Assembly (NCBI GenBank): GCA_037179515.1
Contig: JAXCGZ010019193.1
Coordinates: forward strand, 1 to 64,000
DNA length: 64,000 nucleotides
DNA from: Halocaridina rubra
Lineage: Eukaryota > Arthropoda > Malacostraca > Decapoda > Atyidae
Direction of reading: 5' to 3'
Of this stretch, positions 1 through 14,967 are shown in pieces. Every line of letters begins with the position of its first letter. Position 1 is the stretch's first letter. The position numbers and the translations under genes were made by a program. Under the pieces are notes generated by a model. The model made no database searches, was not told the origin of the DNA, and saw only the letters and a program-made list of their open reading frames with translations.

Positions 1-255
1 ATGATTTTATTGATAAAAAAAACGTATTTCTTAGCCTAAGAATGATAAAACAGTAAAAAATAGTAAAAATCATAAATACTAACAGTATTGCACCACGTAA
101 AATACGATACCGGTATCAGCGTTTCGGAAAACGCAAAGGCTCTCACCTACGTGACCTAGTGAATATTAAAATTTTCATTACTTTATTGATAAAACAAGTA
201 TTTCCTAGCCTAAGAATAATAAAACAGTAAAAAATAGTAAAAAACATAAATACAT

Positions 256-1530
256 TGCTAGCAAGGGATGGTTCACCAAATTTCAAAAACGCTATGGCCT
301 AAAAAGCGTTTCAGTGCATGGTAAAGCTACCTCTGCAGATACAGCTGCCGCAGAAAATTACGTGAAGAACGACTTCAAGAAAATTATCGCCAAAGGGGAA
401 TATGTTTCTGAGCAAGTCTTCAACATGGATTAAACTGGCTTATTTTGGAAGAGAATGCCATCTCGCACTTTTCTCTTCAAGGAAGAAGCTAAAGCCCGGG
501 ATTTAAAGCGCACAAAGATCTCGTTACCTTCATCATGTGCGGGAATGCTGCGGGCTTCATGTTAAAGCCCGGGCTTATCTACAAGTCAAAGAACCCTAGG
601 GCTTTAAAGAACAAGAATAAGAATCTGCTGCCAGTGTATTGGATGCATAACCCTAAGGCCTGGATCACGAAAAGCCTCGCATCGGACTGGTTTCATCAAA
701 GCTTTATCCCTCAGGTTAAACTTTATATTGCGGAAAAAGGCCTTGAATTTAAAGTCCTTCTTTTGATGGATAATGCTGGTGGCCACGCAACTAATCTCGC
801 ATATAACGGTGTTCAAGTCGAGTTCCTGCCACCGAATACAACGTCACTGATTCAGCCTATGGATCAAGACGTTATTCATGCGTTCAAGGCCCTCTACACA
901 CGAAATGCCCTGGCGAACCTGGTTGAAGCCATAGATTCGGACAAAGAATTCTCAATAAAGACGTACTGGCGTAATTACACGATTGCCACATGCCTTCAAA
1001 ATATTCAGAATGCAATCAAAGAGATGAAGTCGGCCACAATCAATGCCAGTTGGAAGAAATTGTGGCCCGAAGTCATCCACGACTACAAGGGATTTGCTCA
1101 TGACGAAGTCCATAACTCGGCAGTTGCGAAAGCTGTGAAGTTGGCTGCATTGCGAGGAGGAGAAGGCTTTAAATATATGACTCACGAAGATGTGAATGAA
1201 CTAATTAACTGCCACTCGCAGCCTTTGAGTGATAAAGACTTGGAAGAAATGACAAAATCAGCGAGCGAAGAAGAGGAAGAACTTCAGGAAACGCACGAAG
1301 AAATTGAAGAACCTGGCCTTACACTCGAACGTCTGGCAGCCATATATGAACATGTGAAAGCAGCCCAACAACTCTCGCAGGAATATGACGATAATATGGT
1401 TCGTTCGGTGACCTTCTGTAATATTCTCGATGATGCCATGATTCCTTATCATACAATCTTCCAACAAAAGAAGAAACAGCGACAGCAACTACCCATTACC
1501 ATGTTCTTCTCCCCCAAAATGCAGCCGTAA
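256..1530 (+). pseudogene. Tigger/pogo-family transposase, 5'-deleted and broken
   Basis: This is a DDE transposase relic (DDE superfamily endonuclease, TIGD1-like), which in life would cut and paste the element at TA. Coding starts abruptly inside the CENP-B-type DNA-binding domain (SKGWFTKFQKRYGLKSVS), joined directly to 5' repeat DNA, so the N-terminal helix-turn-helix is missing. The first catalytic Asp (428-430) is followed at once by an in-frame TAA; a one-base loss near 499 shifts frame relative to T11; from 535 to 1530 the frame is open. The second Asp (LLLMDNAGGHATN, 779-781) and third Asp (LIQPMDQD, 862-864) are present. The C-terminus is acidic and ends FFSPKMQP. Compared with T11 it is about 85-90% similar by eye. 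It is non-functional as it stands. Confidence 0.88.
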
Positions 1531-1559
1531 AGCTTTTATTGGCTGCGAAATAATTTCCT

Positions 1560-2060
1560 CCGGGGTCAAGAAACATCATTACCACCTCATTCACGGTAAG
1601 TTTACCTATCACGTACATATAAATTTACGTTGCATGCTGTTATTTATAAAGTAAAGGGTGTTTTTTTAACAGTGCAGGGAGGGTTTATACAGTAAGTAAA
1701 CGTAAAAATAATTGTAAAATACCTATGTACATGAGTATGTCATGTCATTACCACCTCATTGATCGTAATTTTATCTATCACTTTCATATAAATTTACGTT
1801 GCATGCTGTTATTTATAAAGTAAAGGGTGTTTTTTTAACAGTGCAGGGAGGGTTTATACAGTACGTAAACGTAAAAATAATTGTAAAATACCTATGTACA
1901 TGAGTATGTCATGTCATTACCACCTCATTCCCCGTAAGTTTATCTATAACTTTCATATAAAGAAACATTGCATGCTGTTATGAAGTAAAGGGTGGTTTGT
2001 TAACAGCACAGGGAGGGTTTATACAGTGTAAAAGTAAAAATAAATTAATATATATATGTA
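1560..2060 (+). repeat. T-family 3' tandem array, three units
   Basis: The landmark ACCACCTCAT occurs at 1581, 1750 and 1919, a period of 169 bp. Each unit carries GTAAGTTTACC or GTAATTTTATC near its start, then GTTATTTATAAAGTAAAGGG, a T-run ending AACAG, and GGGAGGGTTTATACAG. It lies immediately downstream of the transposase stop. Confidence 0.85.
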
Positions 2061-2141
2061 CATATAGGCTGATCCTACTTCGCGATTTTCCTGTCTCGCG
2101 CCAGGTCCCGGAACCGAACCATCGCGATAATTGAAGGAACA

Positions 2142-6897
<4,756 letters not shown>

Positions 6898-7289
6898 CAG
6901 ATATACCTCACCCAACGTCGTTAATTGGTTCCAGGAGAGACGACTTAAGTCGAAAAACGACTTAAATCGAATTAGCTTGTCTCTAGGCTCGCCTAGATAT
7001 ACAGATTTACTGTACAGTAAACAAATTAATGAACTCTATTATGCCGTTGGCAACGGGCTTAGCATGGGATGTGATTACCTAATTGTGATGGCCAGTGTTG
7101 CCAGATAAAGCGGATGTTTTTATTTTCAAATGTATGGTACATTTTAAGATATATATTAATTACAAGATGGTAGTACTGCAATTTAAATAAAAATATACTT
7201 CATCTTTAAGATACTTGAAATAACTTACCAGCTTACATGTATGTTTTTTATATTTATCATTTCTCTCATTTATGTATTCTGGCAACACT

Positions 7290-8165
7290 GATGGTGGGAG
7301 TGAGGACGAGGATGCATACATTTTGTCACACTTCCGTATCAGCTGATGCGCCCGCACACGCCATTTCCCTGACAATATTATATTAAAAATATGTTTGCTG
7401 TTTGTTCTTAATGCTTTTTTCAATTTTCTTCATAATATCCGATCACATTAAGCTGTAGAAGAGGAGTAGGATGCGGGAAAAGGAACCTCTATCGGCAAAC
7501 GTTTTGCTACTTCCGTATCTGCTGATGCACCCTCACACGCTATTTCCCTGACAATATTATATTAAAAATAACTTTGCTGTTTGTTCTTAATGCTTTTTTT
7601 CAATTTTCTTCATAATATCCGATTACATTAAGCGGTAAAAGAGGAGTGGGATGCGGGAGAAAGAACCTCTATCGCCAAACGTTTTGCTACTTCCATATCT
7701 GCTGATGCACCCTCACACGCTATTTCCCTGACAATATTATATTAAAAATAACTTTGCTGTTTGTTCTTGATGCTTTTTTTCAATTTTCTTCATAATATCC
7801 GATCGCATTAAGCGGTAGAAGAGGAGTAGGATAAGGTAGAACAAACCTCTATCATCAAACGTTTTGCTACTTCCGTATCAGCTGATGCACCCTCACACGC
7901 TATTTCCCTGACGATATTATATTAAAAATATGTTTGCTGTTTGTTCTTAATGCTTTTATTAAATTTTCTTCATATTAACCGATTGCATTAAGCGGTAGAA
8001 GAGGAGTAGGATGCGGGAGAACGAACCTCTATCGGCAAACGTTTTGCTACTTCTGTATCAGCTGATGCACCCTCACACGCTATTTCCCTGACAATATTAT
8101 ATTAAAAATAACTTTGCTGTTTGTTCTTAATGCTTTTTTTCAATTTTCTTCATAATATCCGATCA
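7290..8165 (-). repeat. 180-bp tandem array, five units
   Basis: GTTTTGCTACTTC recurs at 7501, 7681, 7861 and 8041, with a diverged earlier copy near 7321. The unit is the reverse complement of the array at 2608-3110 and carries the same transposase-derived words (GCATCAGCTGATACGGAAGT). Confidence 0.9.
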
Positions 8166-8236
8166 TAGCCAGTTTATCGTCTAGCGTTATAGCATGACGC
8201 TTAGCACTTGCACTAGGAATTTTCTTAGGTGCCATG
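8165..8236 (-). pseudogene. Transposase N-terminal remnant in F
   Basis: On the minus strand from ATG at 8236 it reads MAPKKIPSASAKRHAITLDD and a few more codons, the standard Tigger N-terminus just before the helix-turn-helix. The frame then enters the 180-bp array. About 24 codons survive. Confidence 0.7.
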
Positions 8237-8664
8237 GGTCAAAATATAAGGTCACAAATGAATGAGAATGAGAGTTACCGATTAACAGACGTATACCGTG
8301 AATAAACTAATCAATTCAAAACAATAGCGGTTTTGCGGGAATGACGAGTGACGACGCCTAACGGTAGATATTGGAACTACTGTACTTATTTTAATAAGAT
8401 TTTATATGCTTTTATTCTTATTTATTGTACAATAACATGAGTTTATGTGCTTTTGTTTTTATTTATTGTACAGTAACATGATTTCATGTGCTTTTAATGG
8501 TTTTCTAGTGATATTATGATTCCAAAATTTGTAGCGGACAGACGTACAGTTGATTATAAAGACGTAAACTTTATTTTTTTTTTATTTTTCCATATATTTT
8601 TTTGAAAATCAACGCATAATCGAGAATGACTTAACTCGAAACGATGTAAGCCGAGGTATACCTG

Positions 8665-8839
<175 letters not shown>

Positions 8840-9122
8840 CAGTGTTACCTCACTTATCGCGGTAGTTCGGTTCCGGGACCCGGCGCGAACCAGGAAATCC
8901 GCGGAGTAGGATCAGCCTATATGTACATAGATATTTTAATGTATTTTTACGTTTACACTGTACAAACCCTCCCTGTACTGTTAAAAAAACACCCTTTACA
9001 TTATAATTAACAGCAAGCAACATAATTTTTTTATGAAAGTGATAGGAAAACTTACCGTGAAGGAGGTGATGATGACTTGACATACATAGGTTCCATATTT
9101 TACAATAATTTTTACCTTTACG

Positions 9123-9266
9123 TAAAATGGCAGCCAACATCCACAAACTTTTTTCCTTCTTTCAATATATCTAAGAGTCTCACTTTATCTACAATGGTTA
9201 ACATTTCCTTTGCCGCTTAGGCTCACTACAAGAAGCCTTAGAACGTGAAGGATGCTTGGGAGGCAT
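9123..9266 (-). pseudogene. T transposase N-terminal remnant
   Basis: From ATG at 9264-9266 the minus strand encodes MPPKHPSRSKASCSEPKRQ and then, with several stops and frame damage, the start of the psq helix-turn-helix. Coding stops at the shared deletion junction (GCTGCCATTTTACG), where non-coding 3' repeat begins. Confidence 0.75.
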
Positions 9267-9898
9267 TGCAAAGGTTAAAATATGCAAGTAAAAAAATCAC
9301 ACGCAAAACATATTAATAATAATAAGCACAACGTGAATGGCGCACACGAGTGAGGCGAGACAATGGAATATGGTGGAAGCCTTTGTCCGAAACGCTGATA
9401 GCGGTATCATATTTTACATGTTGAAATACTGTTAATATTTATATTTTTTACTATTTTTTACTGTTATATTATTCTTAGGCTAAGAAATACGCTTTTTTAT
9501 CAATAAAATCATGAAACTACTGGAAATATAAATATATATGCTAGCTCACGTAGCTTCGATCCCAATACATTGTACGCTATCGAACACAAGCAAAACGTTT
9601 AATAAGCACAACGTGAACGGCGCACACGTGATTAGACTGAATGAGTCTTTGTCCAAAACGCTGATAGTGGTATCGTATTTTACATGTTGCAATACTGTTA
9701 GTATTTATGTTTTTTATATTTTTTACTGTTTTATTATTCTTAGGCTAATAAATACGTTTTTTTTATCAATAAAATCATGAAACTACTGGAAATATAAATA
9801 TATATGCTAGCTCATGTAGCTGCGACCCCAATACTTTGTACGTTATCGAACACTATTTCGTATGATGCAATACTGTGAGTTATACTGTACGTACGTAT

Positions 9899-10069
9899 AT
9901 CATTCAGTTATTAGTACAATGTATATTAATTTAAAATTCATCTACTTATTTGATGATTGTACAAAATCTTTTGTATTTATTCATTGTAATTTGGACCAAA
10001 TATTCCTTTTGTAAAGATTATACTGTACTTTTCAAAAGAGGTGGTCAGTAAACGTATCTATCTATCTAC
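9899..10069 (+). repeat. SINE-like insertion S1 with (TATC)n tail, inside T2
   Basis: About 170 bp from CATTCAGTTATTAGTAC to GAGGTGGTCAGTAAACG, ending in (TATC)n. The same block sits at the same site in T5, T7 and T9 and is absent from T11 and T3, where flanking words join directly. A 3' tetranucleotide tail after an AATAAA-like word suggests a retroposon. Confidence 0.6.
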
Positions 10070-10309
10070 ATTTATGTTTTTTACTATTTTTTACTGTTTT
10101 ATTATTCGTAGGCTAGGAAATAATTTTTTTTATCAATTAGATAATGAAATATGTTTTTTTCAATGAAAAAAAATGAAAATACTGAGAATTATTTTTTAAT
10201 ATTTTAATGTTTTTGCATATACCCATGAAATAAAATAATAATTTATCAAAAAAAAAAAACGCGATACAGTGAGAAAGCGAACCAAGAAACGTGAATAACC
10301 GGGGTAACA

Positions 10310-10435
<126 letters not shown>

Positions 10436-10579
10436 CCTTTTTTACGGACTTTTTTTTATCTGCGAAACTGTAATAACGCCCCCAAAAAATAATAGTAAAA
10501 AATACGAATTTCTCAAATAACGCCCGCCAAGAAATTTTTATTTTTTTTTTATTTTAGCAAATAAGCGCCACCTTTTCTC

Positions 10580-11500
10580 AACACACTGCCATCAGTGTCG
10601 TTACCCAGTATAGTGCGTGGATATACTTAGTGTTCTGTGTTTGTGTTACATTTTGTATTTTCAGTTCATTTATATTTTAAAGATTATATATTGTACTATC
10701 ATTGCTAATAAAAGCCTAGGAAAAGACTGTGTAAGTGCTTCTACTCCCAAAAGAGCGAGAAAGGCAATAATTCTTAAAATAATATTGCAACTATTGGGCC
10801 GATGTGAGTGTACAGTCACCATTAAACTGGCGATGCATCTCAGTGATTGTTACGGTTTGTGTTTTCAGTTCTTTTATATTTTAAAGATTATATATTGTAC
10901 ATACTATTATGGCCAGTAAACGCCCAGGAAAAGACTGTATAAGTGCTTCTACTCCCAAAAGAGGCAGAAAGGCAATAATTCTTGAAATAAAATTGCAAGA
11001 TTTGGGCTGTTATGAGAGTGGTAAGAGTTAGGTCCCCATTAATCTGGCGATGCATTTCAGCGAATGTTACGGTTTGTCTTTTCAGTTCTTTTATATTTTA
11101 AAGATTATATATTGTACTATTAAGGCCAGTAAACGCCCAGGAAAAGACTGTGTAAGTGCTTCTACTCCCAAAAGAGGAAGAAAGGCAATAATTCTTGAAA
11201 TAAAATTGCAAGGGTTGAGCCGTCATGAGAGTGGTGAATGTACGTTCGCCACTGAACAGGCGTTGCATTTCAATGAATGTTACGGTTTGTGTTTTCAGTA
11301 CTTTTATATTTTAAATATTATATATTGTACTATCATGGCCAGGAAAAGACTGTATAAGTGCTTCTACTCCCAAAAGAGGCAGAAAGGCAATAATTCTTGA
11401 AATAAAATTGCAAGGGTTGAGCCGTCATGAAAGTGGTGAGAGTACGGTTGCCTTTGAACAGGCATTGCATCTCAGTGAATGTATGTACATACACACTATC
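10580..11500 (+). repeat. D 5' tandem array: repeated first exon
   Basis: AAAAGACTGT recurs at 10721, 10929, 11142 and 11344 (202-213 bp). Each unit contains GTGTTTTCAGTTCTTTTAT, an ATG.CCAGTAAACG start and codons for K..KDC.SASTPKR.RKAI and onwards, i.e. an acceptor-like site, a 5' leader and the transposase N-terminus. Most copies keep the frame for 60 codons or more. Confidence 0.8.
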
Positions 11501-11972
11501 CGTGAAAATGCGGAAAAAATAAATAAAAGTGCAAAAGTTGGTTTTAGTTTAACTGCAGCTAAGTCTTCATATTCTCGATCGGATATTATGGGGAAAATGG
11601 AAAAAATGGTAAGTAAGAAGTTTTCATATTGTCGATCGGATATTCTGGAGAAAATGGGAAAAATGGTAAGTGTACTACACTGCTTCCACAAGTACAAGCT
11701 TAGTTTACTCTAGATCTGGACAACAATATCCCTAAATCCATACTGAGTACCCTAAACGTAATGAAATTCATTCTTCTTATAATTATTATTATTATCATCA
11801 TTATTACAATTATTATTATATACTCAACGTAGATATAACTCATCGTCATTCTCTGATTACCCTAAATTAGGGTATTTTATCCACTGTGCATAGATATATT
11901 AATAACTGTTTGTGTTTTCAGATCTTTTATATTTTACAGATAACTGTATACCTGTATCTGTACTACAATATC
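11501..11972 (+). other. Degraded N-terminal exon copies and AT-rich spacer
   Basis: 11480-11690 holds helix-turn-helix codons (TIRENAEKINKSAKVGFSLT) twice ending EKMEKM / EKMGKM, then AT-rich sequence with TTA runs and another CAGATCTTTTATATTTTACAG leader before the main ATG at 11973. Confidence 0.6.
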
Positions 11973-13834
11973 ATGGCTAGTAAACAGACTAGAAAAAGAT
12001 TGTAGAGGTGCTTCTAGTACTCCCAAAAGAGCCAGAAAGGCAATAATCCTTGAAGTGAAGCTTCAAGTGTTGGCCCGGTATGAGCGTGGTGAGAGTACAA
12101 GCACCATTTAACGGGTGACGCATCTCCCGGAGAGCACATTGCGCACTATCCACAATAATAAGGAGAAGATCCAGAAAAGTGCCAAAGCTGGTGTGAGCTT
12201 AACTGCGGCTAAAGACTCATATTCTCGAACGGATATTATGGAGAAGATGGAGAAAATGCTAAACATGTGAATGAATCTTAAGAACCAACAGCAAACAAAC
12301 CTGCCGTATAGTATTGTCAAGGAAAAAGCATGTGAGATCTATAAACATTTGAAATCTAAGATGGAAGGCGAAGAAGTGAAACCCTTTTCTGCTAACTCTG
12401 GTTGGTTCACTCATTTCCAACGAAGGTATGGTTATTGCAATCGAAAATTACAAGGCGAAAGCTCATCAGCTGATATGGATGCGGCAAAGCGGTTTCCAGA
12501 GGAATTAAAAAATCATAGAGGAAGGGGGATATATGTCCAGGCAGATTTTCAATATGGACGAAACTGCTTTATTCTGGAAGCGAATGCCAGAAAGGACGTA
12601 TATTTCCATAGAGGAAAAACAAGCTTCCGAATTTAAGGTAGCATAAGATCACTTTATTCTACTGATTGGTGCTAATGATGAGGGCAACATGAAGCTGAAG
12701 CCGGTAATGATTTATCATTCAAAAAATACTTGAGCACTCAATGGATACAACAAAGAGTTACTTCCAATGCACTGGTATTCAAATCTGAAAGGATGGAAGA
12801 CTGGGAGTATTTTTAAGGATTACTTCAAGACACTTCATTCCAAAGAGTTAGAAGTCTATTGCAAGAGTCATGATTAACCCTTCAAAATTCTTCTGCTCTT
12901 AGATAATGCTCCAGCCCATCCTACGTCAATCGGCGATATTCATCCGAACATCAAAGTTGTATTTCTGCCACCAAATACAACTTCCCTAATTCAACCAATG
13001 GACCAGGGGGTGGTGTAGATGCTGAAATCGCACTACCTCAAGCATTCTTTTAAAGATCTCAGCAGTAAGACTGACGTCAGCATGGGCGACCTTGAGAGAG
13101 CAGCTGAGCCAGCGATATCTCGAACCTAGATATAAAGAAGATTGCGGTTAAAGACTACTGGAAAGCATTTAATATCAAGCACGCCATATGGTTTGTGAAG
13201 GATTCTTGGGCTAAAGTAACTCAGTCATATCTTAATGGAGTCTGGAAGAATGTAGGTCCGCAGGTACAGAACTTTTTCCAAGGTTATAACATAAATGATC
13301 TGCTGTCAAAGACGAGACTTGAGTGCGTTCAGCTCGCACATCTTGTGGGATTCAACGACGTTAATGAGGAGGATGTGGATGCCCTTTTTGCTTCCCACAC
13401 GGAGAAATTGACTGTCGAGGATTTGGAGGACATGGAAGGTGAATGACAACGTCTGGAGAGGGAGGAAATCGAGGCAGCAGCACATTCTGCGAGCCCCATG
13501 AAATCACTCACTGTGAGTGGATTAACTAAATTTTTTCACCATATCGAGAGTGCCTTGGAAATATTGGATAAGGATGATCCCGATATAGAGCGTGCAGGCA
13601 TTATATAAGGAAAATTTTTGCAGAGTGCTTCCTGCTATAAGGAATTATTAAAAGAAAAGAGGAGGACTGCACGGCAGGCAACTCTTGATTCTTACTTTTC
13701 AGTAAAAAAAAAGAAGTGATATTGATGACCCTCAGCCCAGCACATCTAAGCAGTATGAACCCCAACCTCAACCAGGGGATAGCCCTCCCTGTTCCTCCTC
13801 CTCCTCCTCTTCACCTCCCTCTCCTACCGTTTAA
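11973..13834 (+). pseudogene. Tigger/pogo transposase of element D, multiply broken
   Basis: Begins MASKQTRK, shifts frame, and continues through the psq helix-turn-helix (TLRTIHNNKEKIQKSAKAGV) and CENP-B-type domain (ANSGWFTHFQRRYGY, 12390-12435). All three catalytic Asp codons survive: NMDETALFWKR (12557-12559), LLLDNAPAHPTS (12902-12904) and LIQPMDQGVV (13001-13003). Stops and shifts are frequent (for example near 12110, 12270, 12530, 12636, 12733, 12877 and 13016). The longest late frame, 13195-13446, is the C-terminal acidic region; the tail reads TLDSYFSVKK and ends in a Ser/Pro-rich segment with TAA at 13832-13834. Domain order and length match the family, so it is a decayed full-length copy. 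Confidence 0.87.
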
Positions 13835-14967
13835 CTCACCTTGTCAAGGCCAACCCGCTCGTCCCAGTTTGACTGTTGCTCATCATACATAGAGTGAGTA
13901 CACCTCTGTAATATTTTGTCTTTTTTTTTTTTTTAATGTTTTTAATATCATACTACAATATTATATTCAGTCGTTGCATAAATATAAAGGATGAGTTTTC
14001 TACTATTGTTTTTCATTTTTTTAATGGTAGCTTTATTTTTGCAGCTAAGGGTTGGCTCTTCCACTTCCTCCTCTTCTCCTACCGCTTATATCACCTGGTC
14101 ACCTCAAACACGCTCGACGACTGTTGCTCGCCATATATAAAGTGAGTAGAATGTGTGTAATATTTTTTATTGCACATCATTACTGTGTACTGCATAATGA
14201 AAAAATATTCTAGTCTTGCTTTTATTGATTTTTTTTGTTACTGAATCTTTATATATTCAGCTAGGGGTTCGTTCTAACGCTTCCCTCTCCTAGACTCTTA
14301 CCGCTTAAGTCACGTGCTTGCCGCCACCACGCTCGGCCCATACCTGTTGCTCACTGTATATAGAGTGAGTAGAATGTGTTTTATATTTATTTTTGTTATA
14401 GTAATTCAGGTGTTGGAAAATGAAAAAAAATTAGTTTTCTAGTCACATTTGTTAATTGTTTTTTAACGTTTGCAGATAGAGGTTCGTTCTCCTCTTCTAA
14501 TACCGCTTATGTCAAGTGCTCACCGCCACCACCACGCTCATCCCATACCTGTTGGTCACCGTATATAGAGCGAGTAGAATGTGTTTTATATTTTTTTTTG
14601 CTATGGCAATTCAGGCGTTGCATAATGAAAAAATTTAGTTTTCTAGTCTTGCTTTTGTTAATTGTTTCTTACGTTTGGCAGATAGAGGTTATTCTCCTCT
14701 TCTAATAGCGCTTATGTCAAGTGCTCAACGCCACCACGCGCATCCCATACCTGTTGGTCACCGCATAATAGAGTGAGTAAAATGTGTGTTATCTTTTTAT
14801 ATAAAGTGAGTAGAATGTGTTTTATATATTTTTTGTTACAGTAATTCGGGTGTTGCATAATGAAAAGAATTTTGTTTTCTAGTCTTGCTTTTGTTATTTC
14901 TTATGTTTGGCAGATAAGGGTTCCTTCTCCTCTTCTTATACTGCTGACGTCATGTGCTCACCGCCAC
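13835..14967 (+). repeat. D 3' tandem array, left part, with splice-like signals
   Basis: GTGAGTA recurs near 13890, 14130, 14363 and 14770 (GCGAGTA near 14570), and GCAG/CAG-A.AGGGTT.. near 14043, 14470, 14678 and 14912. Between a CAG and the next GTGAGT lies a 100-130 bp exon-like piece resembling the transposase 3' end (TCTCCT..TACCGCTTA, CCGCCACCACGCTC); between GTGAGT and CAG lies a T-rich intron-like piece. Unit length is about 200-240 bp. Confidence 0.75.

Larger units (their letters stand above)
1..2144 (+). mobile_element. T1: Tigger-type (pogo) DNA transposon, 5' end outside window
   Basis: Positions 1-254 hold the family's 5' tandem repeat, followed by transposase remnant 256-1530, a 3' tandem array (about 1560-2050) and the 3' terminal sequence about 2070-2144. 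The last bases read GGAACACTG and are followed by TA, the expected target duplication, which runs into a (TA)n tract. The same order (5' array, transposase, 3' array, GC-rich end with TCCCGGAACCGAACC) recurs in T6 and T11, so the assignment is strong. The 5' terminus lies off the window. Confidence 0.85.
6898..8664 (-). mobile_element. F: non-autonomous Tigger-like element with 180-bp array
   Basis: Left end CAGATATACCTCACCCAACG; right end, read inward, CAGGTATACCTCGGCTTACA: an imperfect inverted pair of CAG.TATACCTC type, resembling mammalian Tigger termini (remembered). Reading the minus strand, it contains a 25-codon transposase start (8165-8236), then five 180-bp units and about 390 bp of 3' sequence. 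The rest of the transposase is gone. Confidence 0.75.

Noticed and set aside
10617..11713. Four separate small genes of 100-116 codons
   Set aside because: They are tandem copies of the D transposase first exon with leader sequence read through (FYILKIIYCT is untranslated leader).
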